A stretch of DNA of 64,000 nt from Rhodococcus wratislaviensis (GCF_900455735.1 NZ_UAUI01000001.1:1209001-1273000), one strand, 5' to 3'; positions 50,359 to 58,855 are shown, numbered from the stretch's first letter. Numbers and translations are program-made. Notes: generated by a model from the sequence alone, not told the origin.

Positions 50359-51720
50359 TCAGCCCCGCTCCCGGTGCGGCACGAACTCGAACGTCAGGCA
50401 CGCGAACGCGGCGGGCAGCAGGTAGCGGAAACGCAGGAGCACGTATCGCCGGTTCCCCGTGGAATGGAACTTGCCGAGGTAGCGGTACAGCGACTCGAGC
50501 GAGATCAGGACGTCGCCGAGGTGGAGGACACGGCGGAAGAGCCGGGCGCCCGCGCCGGGTGCGCCGGGGTCGAGGAGTTCGGGGAACGCCGCGAACGACA
50601 GCGAGACGTATCGCGCACCGGTCTGCTCGGCGTGGCGGATGACGTCGACGGTCATGCGTTCGTCGGTGCCGTTCGGTGCGTCCTCGGCGCGCCACGGAAC
50701 GTCGAGGCTCAGTTCGCGGGCGGCATCGGCGGTGCCGTAACGCTGGAAGGCCACGGCGCGTCCGGCGGAGTCGCGGGCGACGACGAGGAGAACACCGGGG
50801 AGTGTGCCGTCCAGCAGGTGGTCGAGGATCATCGAGAATCCGCGGCGCTGATGCCCCGCGCGGGCGTCGTCGACGATGTCCGTCAGTTCCCGCCGCGTCG
50901 GTTCGTCGAGCGCGGCTTCGGGGACGATCTCGGTGGCGACCCCGGCATTGTGGGTGCGCTGCACGGCCTGTCGGAGGTTTCGGAATTTCCTGCCGTGCAG
51001 GGTGAAGTGTCCGACGTCGATCACCACGTCGCGGCCGATGGGGACCGCCTTCAACGGCTTTCGGGTGTCGCCGCCGATCTCCCACAGCCGGGCGACGCGT
51101 TCTCCTGCGCCGAGCACGGCGACGCGCCAACCGCGTTCGGCCGCAAACTCGGAGAACTCGTCGAGGAGGGCGCCGAATTCGAATGAGTTGCCGATGGGAT
51201 CGCCGGAGACGACCGCTATTCCGGACCGCGCCCGGTAGGCGATCGCCGCGGTGCCCGACGCGTTGAAGTAGTACGACTTCGCCGAATTGAGGGCGAACGG
51301 CGACAACGGGTCGTCCGTGGTCTGCTGGATCAGGGCGGACACTCGGGCACGGTCCTCGGGCTGCGGCACACTGCGCACCGGCAGCATCAGGACGGGTCCG
51401 GTGGCCACCAGCAGGAGGAACCCCGGAGTCGAATGTGCGCTCGTGTACGCCACATCCGCGGCCGCCACGATCAGTACCGCCGCCACCGAATGCGTCATGG
51501 TGACGGGCCGCCGCAGGTGCAGTCCACGGGCCACCAGCAGGACGGCGATTCCGACCGCCACCATCCACGTGCGGACGGGACCCGACCGCCCGGCCATCCA
51601 CATGAGCACGAGACCGGCCACGACAGTCGCGCCGACGAGCGCCATCCGCGCCGCGGGCGATTCGGGCCGGGATACCCGCAGCCCGGGCACGGTCATCGGT
51701 GTCGACTTCGAGTTCTGCAT
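50359..51720 (-). CDS. DUF2156 / LPG-synthase C-terminal-like membrane protein
   Basis: A 453-residue protein. Four hydrophobic segments occupy about residues 25-130 (MALVGATVVAGLVLMWMAG and others). The soluble remainder has the phosphatidylglycerol lysyltransferase-like double-GNAT fold (FALNSAKSYYFNASGTAAIAY, GRKFRNLRQAVQRT, YVSLSFAAFPELL). In MprF and LysX this domain aminoacylates a lipid; here the acceptor and aminoacyl donor are unknown. The ATG with AGGGG upstream was chosen, since the frame extends back through palindrome copy G and into the ferredoxin gene. Confidence 0.8.
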   Translation of the reverse strand: MQNSKSTPMTVPGLRVSRPESPAARMALVGATVVAGLVLMWMAGRSGPVRTWMVAVGIAVLLVARGLHLRRPVTMTHSVAAVLIVAAADVAYTSAHSTPGFLLLVATGPVLMLPVRSVPQPEDRARVSALIQQTTDDPLSPFALNSAKSYYFNASGTAAIAYRARSGIAVVSGDPIGNSFEFGALLDEFSEFAAERGWRVAVLGAGERVARLWEIGGDTRKPLKAVPIGRDVVIDVGHFTLHGRKFRNLRQAVQRTHNAGVATEIVPEAALDEPTRRELTDIVDDARAGHQRRGFSMILDHLLDGTLPGVLLVVARDSAGRAVAFQRYGTADAARELSLDVPWRAEDAPNGTDERMTVDVIRHAEQTGARYVSLSFAAFPELLDPGAPGAGARLFRRVLHLGDVLISLESLYRYLGKFHSTGNRRYVLLRFRYLLPAAFACLTFEFVPHRERG

Positions 51721-51778
51721 CCGCACCCCTGCACCAGGTGACGACTGTTCCGGTACCTCCAATCTAGCGGCTCCGCCG

Positions 51779-51824
51779 CCCGTGAGTGCTTGACGAGTCC
51801 CTGGACTCGCTACGCACTCACGGG
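51779..51824. repeat. Palindromic 3'-end element, copy G
   Basis: A 46-bp imperfect palindrome starting CCCGTGAGTGCTTGACGAG, with a GGCTCCGCC flank on its left. Its right arm holds the TGA of the second ferredoxin gene (51818-51820, minus strand). It separates that operon from the DUF2156 gene further downstream in the same direction. Confidence 0.82.
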
Positions 51825-52156
51825 CGGAGCCTGGGCGGCGGTGCACCGTGCGGCAGGGACGGCCCGACAGCCGTGAGTGAGCCTGCGGCACGCCCCTTCC
51901 CCCAGCCGAGCTTCTCGCGGTACCGGCCGATGTGGTCCGCCGGGATGTCCTGCCCGTCGGCGAGCGGCGTGGACTGCGGGTCCACGTAGAGCGCGTCGAC
52001 CGGGCAGTACGCCTCGCACATGAAGCACGTCTGGCAGTCCGATTGCCGGGCGATCACGGGGATCCCGGCGTCGGTGCGGTCGAAGACGTTGGTGGGGCAC
52101 GCGTCGACGCACTTGTCGCAGCCGATGCACGCCTCGGCCAGCAGCACCTCGATCAC
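51818..52156 (-). CDS. AprB-like 2x[4Fe-4S] ferredoxin subunit (paralogue)
   Basis: A 112-residue ferredoxin with motifs CIGCDKCVDACP and CQTCFMCEAYCP. It is closely related to the one at 11931-12263 (shared VIEV start, DCQTCFMCEA). It overlaps the flavoprotein stop by GTGA exactly as the other pair does. The C-terminal tail (LPHGAPPPRLRP) is low complexity, and the last codons and stop are provided by palindrome copy G, so the tail has probably been extended by the element. Confidence 0.88.
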   Translation of the reverse strand: MIEVLLAEACIGCDKCVDACPTNVFDRTDAGIPVIARQSDCQTCFMCEAYCPVDALYVDPQSTPLADGQDIPADHIGRYREKLGWGKGRAAGSLTAVGPSLPHGAPPPRLRP

Positions 52157-53748
52157 GAGGCCACCCGCAACAGCCCGCTGTGCGTCGCAGCGGTCGCAGT
52201 CCACACGTCGTCCAGCCCACCGGTGAGCAGGTGGTGGTGCTGCGCGGGGTCGAGGTCGGGGTAGTCGGCGCGCTTGCTCATTCCGCGGGTTTCCGTCCGC
52301 GCGAGCGTCGAGTGGTACATCCACCGGCCCACCGCGGTGATCGCCGCGGCCTGACGGGCACGGACCCGCTCGTCGCCGGAGTCGCCGCCGAGGCCCAGCG
52401 ACAATGCCGTCCACAACGACTCCAACTCGTCGAGTGCACCCTGCACCCGCACGCCGTCGCGCAGGTAGTTCTTCTCGTACGGGATGAGTTCCGCCTGCGC
52501 GGCCGCGACGACGGCGGACGCCTCCAGCCCCGACCGTTGCGCCGGACGCAGCCCGGCCCGCCCGGCGGGACGCAGTTCGCCCGCCCGCACCCGACGTTCG
52601 GCTCGCGCGAACCGCGCGGCCCCGGTGCCCGCCCAGGTGCCGGACGACATCGCCCACGCCGAGTTGTGGCTGCCGCCGCCGGTGAAGCCCCCGCAGATGC
52701 GTTCGCGGGTGGCGGCGTCGCCGGCGGCGAACAGGCCGGGGACGGACGTGGCGCAGGTGTCGTCGACCACGTCGATGCCGCCGGTCCCGCGCACCGTGCC
52801 CTCGGCGAGCATGCTGACCTCGAAGCGGTCGGTGAACGGGTTGATGCCGCGACGGTCGAATTGCAGGAAGAAGTTGGGCTGACCGAGTCGCATCTGGCGC
52901 TGCACGTCGTCGTCGGCGCGATCCAGTTGGGCGAACACCGGCTCGGACAGCAGCGTTTTCGCGATCACCGAACGCCCCTTGGTGGAGCCGGCGCCCTCGA
53001 GGACGCGTCCGTCGGCGTGGAAGAACGTGGCGTAGCCGTAGTAGGCGGTCTTGGTGATAGTGGAGTTGGCGGGGACGATCGCATACGCGTTGGAGAATTC
53101 CATGCCGGAGAACGTGGCGCCGACCTCGGCGGCCATCAGCGCGCCGTCGCCGGTGTCGACGTTGGTGCCCAGTGCGCGGGACAGGAACGCGCAGCCGCCG
53201 CTCGCGATCACGACGGCGCCGGCGGTGATCCGGTAGTCGCGGTCGTCCTGGCGCTGGTAGCCCGCCGCACCGCGCACCTGGCCGTCGGTGTCGACGAGCA
53301 GTTCGAGGGCCGGCGAGTGGTCGAGAATCCGGACGCCCGCCTTCTTGACCCACGCCCGCATCCGTCGCATGTATTCGGGCCCTTGGAGTCCGGTGCGGAT
53401 CTGCCTGCCGGTGTCGGGGTCGACGGGGAACGGGTACTGGCCCTCCTCGGCGAGGAGATCCATGTTCGCGTACGTCTGGTCGAGGACGCGGTCCATCCAG
53501 TGGTGGTCGGCGAGATGGCCGCCGAGCGTTTCGCGGCTGGCCTTGGCCTTCGCCCGCGCGGACGGGTCGGGGTCGATGTACCAGACGCCGGTGCCCGAAG
53601 GCGCGGTGGCGCCGCTGGTTCCGCAGTACCCCTTGTCGACGAGGACGACGTCCGCCCCGGATTGCCGTGCGCGCAGCGCGGCCCACGTTCCGGCGGGGCC
53701 GCCGCCGATGACGAGGACGTCGGTGCTCAGGTCGAGAAGTTCGGTCAT
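52153..53748 (-). CDS. AprA/fumarate-reductase-like FAD flavoprotein (paralogue)
   Basis: A 531-residue flavoprotein of the same group as the one at 12260-13837. Shared elements include VLVIGGGPAGTWAALRA, DKGYCGTSG, LQGPEYMRRMR, FLS..LGTNVDTGDG and GTVRGTGGI. It forms a pair with the ferredoxin just downstream. The ATG with GGAG upstream was chosen. The second copy lies in a different neighbourhood (after a PPOX protein gene), so the pair was duplicated as a unit. Substrate unknown. Confidence 0.82.
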   Translation of the reverse strand: MTELLDLSTDVLVIGGGPAGTWAALRARQSGADVVLVDKGYCGTSGATAPSGTGVWYIDPDPSARAKAKASRETLGGHLADHHWMDRVLDQTYANMDLLAEEGQYPFPVDPDTGRQIRTGLQGPEYMRRMRAWVKKAGVRILDHSPALELLVDTDGQVRGAAGYQRQDDRDYRITAGAVVIASGGCAFLSRALGTNVDTGDGALMAAEVGATFSGMEFSNAYAIVPANSTITKTAYYGYATFFHADGRVLEGAGSTKGRSVIAKTLLSEPVFAQLDRADDDVQRQMRLGQPNFFLQFDRRGINPFTDRFEVSMLAEGTVRGTGGIDVVDDTCATSVPGLFAAGDAATRERICGGFTGGGSHNSAWAMSSGTWAGTGAARFARAERRVRAGELRPAGRAGLRPAQRSGLEASAVVAAAQAELIPYEKNYLRDGVRVQGALDELESLWTALSLGLGGDSGDERVRARQAAAITAVGRWMYHSTLARTETRGMSKRADYPDLDPAQHHHLLTGGLDDVWTATAATHSGLLRVAS

Positions 53749-53842
53749 GAAGGGCGCTCCTGTCGAGGCGGAACAACTGCCCTTCAACGCTTCCGCACAT
53801 CGGCCCGTGCCGCCATCGTCAGAATCAGCGTGAACCGAATCG

Positions 53843-53888
53843 CCCGTGCGCGGTTAACGAGTCCAGGGACTCGCTAACCGCGCACGGG
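53843..53888. repeat. Palindromic 3'-end element, copy H
   Basis: A nearly perfect 46-bp palindrome starting CCCGTGCGCGGTTAACGAG. On its right, GCGCTACGCGCC touches the stop of the PPOX gene read on the minus strand, so the element follows that gene's 3' end. Confidence 0.85.
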
Positions 53889-53890
53889 CG

Positions 53891-54319
53891 CTACGCGCCT
53901 TTGCCGTAGTCGACGCTCAGCCAGTGCTCCGGCCGCATGCGGATGACGATCGCGCTGTCGTCGTACGCCTCCTCCACGAAACTGTCGACCTCCTCGGCGG
54001 GGAGGTAGCGGGCGGCGAGTCCGCGGACGACGTCGGCGGTGGGTGATTCGTCGAACTCCGCCGGACCTTCGACGCTGACATACCGGTACGGCGGCTTCTC
54101 GTCCTGGGCGACGAGGCTGAAGCGGCCGGCGGCGCGGATCAGCCGCTCTTTCATCGACCCGCGACCGGTCCAGACGTACACGTGGCCGCCGGGTTCGTAG
54201 CCGTACCAGATGGGCACGGCGAGCGGTGCCCGCCCGTCGCGGTCGACGGCGATCACCCCCACGTGCACGTCGGCGAGGAACTTCTCGCGCTGTTCACTGG
54301 TCATCGACAACTGCGACAT
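53891..54319 (-). CDS. PPOX-family (pyridoxamine-phosphate oxidase-like) protein
   Basis: A 142-residue split beta-barrel flavin/F420-binding protein. It has FLADVHVGVIAVDRDGRAPL, AVPIWYGYEPGG and GRGSMKERLIRAAGRFSLVAQDE, typical of the Rv1155-like branch, which often binds F420. Members reduce quinones, biliverdin or similar, or act as heme-binding proteins. No direct substrate is indicated. It lies one base downstream of the FAD/Fe-S oxidase gene, so they are probably co-expressed. Confidence 0.83.
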   Translation of the reverse strand: MSQLSMTSEQREKFLADVHVGVIAVDRDGRAPLAVPIWYGYEPGGHVYVWTGRGSMKERLIRAAGRFSLVAQDEKPPYRYVSVEGPAEFDESPTADVVRGLAARYLPAEEVDSFVEEAYDDSAIVIRMRPEHWLSVDYGKGA

Positions 54320-54320
54320 G

Positions 54321-57230
54321 TCAGTCTCCGCTCTGGTGTTCGGGTTTCGACGGTGGTGCGGGATCGAGCAGCTGGGCGAGGTGTTGCGACGATCGGGACG
54401 GGTCGAGCTGCCGCACCTGCATGTGGCAGCTGAATCCGTCGGTCAGCACGACTGCGTCTTCGGGACTGTCGCGCAGTGCGGGGGCGAGTGCCTGTTCCGC
54501 CACCTGCATGCTGAGGTCGTAGTGGTCGGCCTCGAACCCGAAGTTTCCTGCGACGCCGCAGCATCCGGTGGCCTCGCGGACGCGTTCGACGCCGACCGCC
54601 TGCAGGGCCTTCCGCTGACCGGCCGCGCCGAACACGGCGTATTCGTGGCAGTGGGTTTGCACGGTGACGTCCTCGGGCAGCGCCACGCTCGGGGTCCAGC
54701 CTGCCCGGGTCCGTTCGAGGACGGCGCCCGCGAAGCTCTGGACGCGGGCGGCGACGCGTCGTGCGGCGTCGGTGTGGACGAGTTCGGGCAGGTCCTTGCG
54801 GAACGCAGCGGCGCAGCTCGGTTCGAGGACGACGATGGGGCGGTCGGTGCCGTCGTCGAGGAGTTCGGCCGCCCTGGCGAGGGTCTTCTTGGCCTGCTTC
54901 AGCTGTCCGGTGGAGATCCAGGTGAGCCCGCAGCACACGTCGCTGCGGCACTGGGAGCTCAGGCCCGCCTCGGCGAGTACCCGCGACGCGGCGCCGACCA
55001 CCTCCGGGCGGAACCCCCGGGTGAACGTGTCGGCGAGCACCACGACATCCGCCGTGGCGTTCTCGGACGTCTCCCCGACCTCGCGGCGGATCTGCTTGCG
55101 GGACGCGAACTCCGGCATCGACCGGTGCGGGGTGAGACCACCCAGTTTGGCCGCGACCTTCGCCAACCGGCCTGCGGTCAGCCGATTCACCACGGGGGCG
55201 GAGCGTTCGGCGATCTTCAGCCACACCGGCAGCCAGCCGAGGGAGTAGTGCGACAGCGGACGCACCCGTCCGCGGTAGTGGTGGTCGAGGAATTCGGACT
55301 TGTACGTGGCCATGTCGACGCCCACCGGGCAGTCGGTGGAGCACGCCTTGCAGGACAGGCAGAGGTCGAGGGATTCCTTGACGTCCTCGGAGCGCCATCC
55401 GTCGGCGACGGTCGGCGAGTTGCGGACCATCTCCTGCAGAGCGCGGGCCCGGCCGCGGGTGGAGTCCTTCTCGTCGCCGGTCGCGCGGAAGCTGGGGCAC
55501 ATCACCCCGCCCGTCGACGCGCGGCAGCGGCCCACCCCGATGCACCCCTGGACGGCGTGGACGAACGGCGCGACGGGGACGTCGCTGGTGGGGGTGAGAT
55601 CGAATGTGGTCTGCCACGCCCGCGGGTTCACGCCGTCGAGTGCCAGGCTGCCCAGCAGCGGTTCGGGGTCGACGATGCTGCCCGGGTTCAGCACGGCCGC
55701 CGGATCCCACAGGCGTTTGAACGTCGCGAATGCCGCCATCATGGTGGGGGTGTACATGATCGGCAGCAGCGCCGACCGCGCGCGACCGTCGCCGTGCTCC
55801 CCCGACATCGATCCCCCGAATCGCACGCACAGTTCGGCGGCGCGGTGGATGAACCGCGACATCACGTCCCGGCCCGACTCGGTGCGCTGGTCGAAGTTGA
55901 TGCGGATGTGCATGCAGCCGGCGCCGAAGTGTCCGTACATGACGCCGGTGAGGCCGAATTCGGCGAGCAGGGCCTTGATGTCGACGAGGTAGTCGGCGAG
56001 CTGGTCGGGTGCGACGGCGGAATCCTCCCAGCCCGTCCAGGATTCGCCGCCCTCGACGAGTCGGGCGGACAGTCCGGCGCCGTCCTCGCGGACCCGCCAC
56101 AGCGACGCGCGTTCCGCCGGGTCCCCGACCACCCGCGAGTCGACGAGCCGTCCGGCGGCCCGCAGTTTCGAGACCAGTTCGGCCCCGCGCAGTTTCACTT
56201 CGGCGAGATCCTCGCCGTCGAGGTCGACGTACAGCCAGGCCTCGCCGTCGGGCAGCCCGACGACGGAGTCGGCGCCGCGCAGGTGCCGCATGGTGTCGAC
56301 GATCGCCGAATCGATGCCCTCGATCGCGGCGGGCGAGTACCCGAGGATCAGTGCGTTGTCGCGGGCCGCGTCCACCAGGTCGCGGTATCCGAGGCACAGC
56401 AGCATCGCGGCGGGCGGCACCGGCACCAGCGCGACGATCGCGGACACGATCACCGCGCACGTCCCCTCGCTCCCCACCAGTGCGCGGGCCACGTCGAAGC
56501 CGTTCTCGGGCAACAGGTTCGCCAGGTGGAATCCCGACACCTGTCGTGGGATGCGGCCCAGCTCCAGCCGGAAGTCGCCCAGATGCTCCTGCGTCAGCTC
56601 GTCGAGTCCGGCGACGATCCGCCGGGCCTCGCTCACTGCGGACGCGTCGTCCGGATCGGTGGCCCGCAGCCCGTCGCGGGTGGCGGTCAGCCGGTGCCCG
56701 TTCGCCGTCACGAGGTCGAGCGCGACGACATGATCGGACGTGCGGCCGTACCGCACGGAGTGGTTGCCGCAGGCGTCGTTTCCGATCGCACCGCCGACGG
56801 TCGCGCGGGACTTGCTGGACGGGTCGGGCGCGAACGTGAACGCGCCGTCCGTCGCCAGTTGCACGTCTTTCTGCAGGTCCGTGAGGACGATCCCGGGTTC
56901 GACGACGGCGGTTCTAGCGGACGCGTCCACGGCCCGCACCTGATTCATGTGCCGGGAGAAGTCGAGTACCACTCCCCTGCCGATTGCGTTGCCGGCGAGT
57001 GACGTGCCGCCGCCGCGGCTGGTGATGGGGATGCCGCGGTCGGTGCAGGCCCGGACGATCGCCACCACGTCGCCGGCGCTGCGGGGAAACGCGACGGCCA
57101 GCGGCGGCACCCGGTAATTGGAGGCGTCGAAGGAGTATTCGGCGCGCCGTCGCGATCCGGTGTCGAGGTCGATGCCCAGCTCGGCGAGCTCGGCGTGCAG
57201 GTCGGCCGCGGGGCGTGTCAGCTCAGCCAC
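54321..57230 (-). CDS. Large FAD/Fe-S oxidase (D-lactate/2-hydroxyacid dehydrogenase type)
   Basis: A 969-residue fusion. The N-terminal half (about 1-460) is a VAO-type FAD domain (ITSRGGGTSLAGNAIGRGV, VGGAIGNDACGNHSVRYG) as in D-lactate dehydrogenase and D-2-hydroxyglutarate dehydrogenase. The C-terminal half has two Fe-S motifs, CIGVGRCR and CLSCKACSTDCPVG, then CCG domains (CCGLTW, CCGVAGNFG) like GlpC and LutA. It should oxidise a D-2-hydroxy acid and pass electrons through Fe-S to quinone. The start is GTG. A palindrome TTGT-CA-ACAA lies upstream. Confidence 0.88.
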   Translation of the reverse strand: MAELTRPAADLHAELAELGIDLDTGSRRRAEYSFDASNYRVPPLAVAFPRSAGDVVAIVRACTDRGIPITSRGGGTSLAGNAIGRGVVLDFSRHMNQVRAVDASARTAVVEPGIVLTDLQKDVQLATDGAFTFAPDPSSKSRATVGGAIGNDACGNHSVRYGRTSDHVVALDLVTANGHRLTATRDGLRATDPDDASAVSEARRIVAGLDELTQEHLGDFRLELGRIPRQVSGFHLANLLPENGFDVARALVGSEGTCAVIVSAIVALVPVPPAAMLLCLGYRDLVDAARDNALILGYSPAAIEGIDSAIVDTMRHLRGADSVVGLPDGEAWLYVDLDGEDLAEVKLRGAELVSKLRAAGRLVDSRVVGDPAERASLWRVREDGAGLSARLVEGGESWTGWEDSAVAPDQLADYLVDIKALLAEFGLTGVMYGHFGAGCMHIRINFDQRTESGRDVMSRFIHRAAELCVRFGGSMSGEHGDGRARSALLPIMYTPTMMAAFATFKRLWDPAAVLNPGSIVDPEPLLGSLALDGVNPRAWQTTFDLTPTSDVPVAPFVHAVQGCIGVGRCRASTGGVMCPSFRATGDEKDSTRGRARALQEMVRNSPTVADGWRSEDVKESLDLCLSCKACSTDCPVGVDMATYKSEFLDHHYRGRVRPLSHYSLGWLPVWLKIAERSAPVVNRLTAGRLAKVAAKLGGLTPHRSMPEFASRKQIRREVGETSENATADVVVLADTFTRGFRPEVVGAASRVLAEAGLSSQCRSDVCCGLTWISTGQLKQAKKTLARAAELLDDGTDRPIVVLEPSCAAAFRKDLPELVHTDAARRVAARVQSFAGAVLERTRAGWTPSVALPEDVTVQTHCHEYAVFGAAGQRKALQAVGVERVREATGCCGVAGNFGFEADHYDLSMQVAEQALAPALRDSPEDAVVLTDGFSCHMQVRQLDPSRSSQHLAQLLDPAPPSKPEHQSGD

Positions 57231-57315
57231 GCGTCGATCTGTCCCGTCTCGTCGGAGTCAGCTACCGGAATTCTCGTCAGCGGGGCCATGGCTACATGGT
57301 CGAGCCGCTCCCGAA

Positions 57316-57329
57316 GATTGTCAACAATC
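57316..57329. promoter_or_regulatory. Palindrome GATTGT-CA-ACAATC upstream of FAD/Fe-S oxidase
   Basis: Perfect six-bp arms with a two-base centre, in the gap between divergent genes. TTGT-N-ACAA-like sites are typical of GntR/FCD regulators that control lactate and glycolate oxidation, but no such regulator is in the window. Confidence 0.45.
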
Positions 57330-57368
57330 CTCTCGGTGAGCCGGGTACGGTTCGGAGGAGTGAGCGTC

Positions 57369-58037
57369 GTGCGAACGCCGTCACCCGCCCGGCGACTGTT
57401 GGCTGTGCGGGTCGGAGCCACGGCCTGGGTGCTCATCGCCCTGTATTTCCTCGCGGAGGTCGTGACCGCGCGCGCCTGGCCGCGGCCGTACGAGGTGCGG
57501 ACCAATTCGGTCAGCAATCTGGGGGTCACGGGCTGCGACGGCTCCGCTGCCCAGATCGCGGCCGCCCGGCTCTGCTCACCGCTGCACGCGGTGATCAACA
57601 GCGCATTCGTGATGACCGGGGTGCTCATTCTCGCCGGAGCCGTGGGCCTGCGCGAGTTCCTGCCACCGGGCCGCCTGCGCCGGGCCGCGTTGACGCTGCT
57701 CTGTCTGGCGGCCGTGAGTGCGGCGCTGACAGGCGTCGTTCCGATCAACGTGGACGCCCACCTGCACCAGCTGGTCGCGGCCCCGACGTTCGTCGCCCGC
57801 AACGCCGCCATGATCGTCATCGCGATCGCGCTTTACGAACGATGGCGCATCTTCGCGCTCTGGACCGGTCTGTGCTGCCTCGTCGGGGTCGTCGGAATGG
57901 CGGCGATCCTCCTCCCCGGCGAACCGTTCGGCGTCACCGAACGCCTGGCCCTGTACCCGTTCACGGTGTGGGTCGTGACCGCCGGTGTCGCGGCGCTCCG
58001 CACCCGTGCGTGGTTAACGAGTCCAGAGACTCCTTAA
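57369..58037 (+). CDS. DUF998 membrane protein
   Basis: A 222-residue polytopic protein with about six predicted helices (VRVGATAWVLIALYFLAEVV, FVMTGVLILAGAVGL and others). The loop TNSVSNLGVTGCDG with its conserved Asn-Leu-Gly and Cys is the DUF998 hallmark. Role unknown. A GTG with GGAGGAG 8-11 bases upstream was taken as start. The last residues (RAWLTSPETP) and the TAA stop are encoded by palindrome copy I, so the natural C-terminus has been replaced by repeat sequence. Confidence 0.78.
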   Translation: MRTPSPARRLLAVRVGATAWVLIALYFLAEVVTARAWPRPYEVRTNSVSNLGVTGCDGSAAQIAAARLCSPLHAVINSAFVMTGVLILAGAVGLREFLPPGRLRRAALTLLCLAAVSAALTGVVPINVDAHLHQLVAAPTFVARNAAMIVIAIALYERWRIFALWTGLCCLVGVVGMAAILLPGEPFGVTERLALYPFTVWVVTAGVAALRTRAWLTSPETP

Positions 58038-58049
58038 CCCCGCACCGGG
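58003..58049. repeat. Palindromic 3'-end element, copy I
   Basis: A 47-base imperfect palindrome starting CCCGTGCGTGGTTAACGAG and closing CCTTAACCCCGCACCGGG, followed by GGCGCCGAAGGCGC. It contains the stop of the DUF998 gene. The next gene begins 24 bases further on. Confidence 0.8.
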
Positions 58050-58072
58050 CGCCGAAGGCGCACCATGGAGTG

Positions 58073-58855
58073 ATGTCCACAGCTCTCACGCATGCCGCCG
58101 CTTCCCAGCAGTTCGCGGAGAACGGCCGCATCTCGATCGAACCCAACCACAAGCGCATCCGGGTGGTCTTCGGCGGTCAGGTGGTCGCCGACACCACCCG
58201 TTCGGTGTACCTGTTCGAAAAGGGGCACCTGCCCGTCTACTACATTCCCCGCGACGACGTGAACTTCGACTTCCTCGAGCCCGTCGACGCCACCACGACG
58301 TGCCCGTGGAAGGGCAAGGCGCGGTACTGGGATCTCGTCGTCGGCGACCGTCGCGCCGAGCAGTCCGTGTGGGGCTACGACGCCAGGCTGGAGGACTCCC
58401 TCGACCTCAGCCCGTACGTCGCGTTCTACTGGCACAGAATGGACGCCTGGTACGAGGAGGACCAGCAGGTGTTCGTCCACGCCCGCGACCCGTATGTGCG
58501 CGTCGACGTGCTGCCGTCGTCCCGGCACGTCGAGGTGTTCATCGGTGACACGCTCGTCGCCGACACCGTCCGCCCGCGACTGCTGTTCGAGACGTCACTG
58601 CCGGTGCGCTACTACGTTCCCCGCATCGACGTGCGGTCGGAATTCTTCACCGCCTCCGACACACGGACGTCCTGCCCGTACAAGGGGACGGCGTCGTATC
58701 TGTCGTTCACCGGGGCGGACGGGTCCGAGCCCGTCGAGGACGCTGCCTGGTTCTACCCGTTCACCACCGCGGAGGCGTCGGGCATCGACGACCACGTGTC
58801 GTTCTACCCCGACCGCGTGCGGATCGTGGTGGACGGCACGACGGTGGAGAGCTGA
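58073..58855 (+). CDS. Tandem DUF427 protein
   Basis: A 260-residue protein with two DUF427 domains: first about 20-125 (RIRVVFGGQVVADTTRSVYL, YYIPRDDVNFDFLEP, TTTCPWKGKARYW), second about 135-255 (YYVPRIDVRSEFF, TSCPYKGTASYLSF, DHVSFYPDRVRIVVDG). The conserved CP[WY]KG motif and acidic strands occur in both. DUF427 has no established biochemical role. Single-domain versions are more common; this looks like an internal duplication. The start has only a weak GGAG two bases upstream. Confidence 0.75.
   Translation: MSTALTHAAASQQFAENGRISIEPNHKRIRVVFGGQVVADTTRSVYLFEKGHLPVYYIPRDDVNFDFLEPVDATTTCPWKGKARYWDLVVGDRRAEQSVWGYDARLEDSLDLSPYVAFYWHRMDAWYEEDQQVFVHARDPYVRVDVLPSSRHVEVFIGDTLVADTVRPRLLFETSLPVRYYVPRIDVRSEFFTASDTRTSCPYKGTASYLSFTGADGSEPVEDAAWFYPFTTAEASGIDDHVSFYPDRVRIVVDGTTVES

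Noticed and set aside
51721..51891. Longer start for the DUF2156 gene
   Set aside because: The extension would translate palindrome copy G and part of the ferredoxin gene; an ATG with a good ribosome-binding site lies at 51720.
53784..53816. Ten-codon ORF MAARADVRKR before the second AprA-like gene
   Set aside because: No ribosome-binding site, no coupling to the flavoprotein start and no cysteine or other leader-peptide signature.
28991..58049. CRISPR array made of the repeated palindromes
   Set aside because: Copies are thousands of bases apart, each at a gene end, with no regular spacers and no cas genes.
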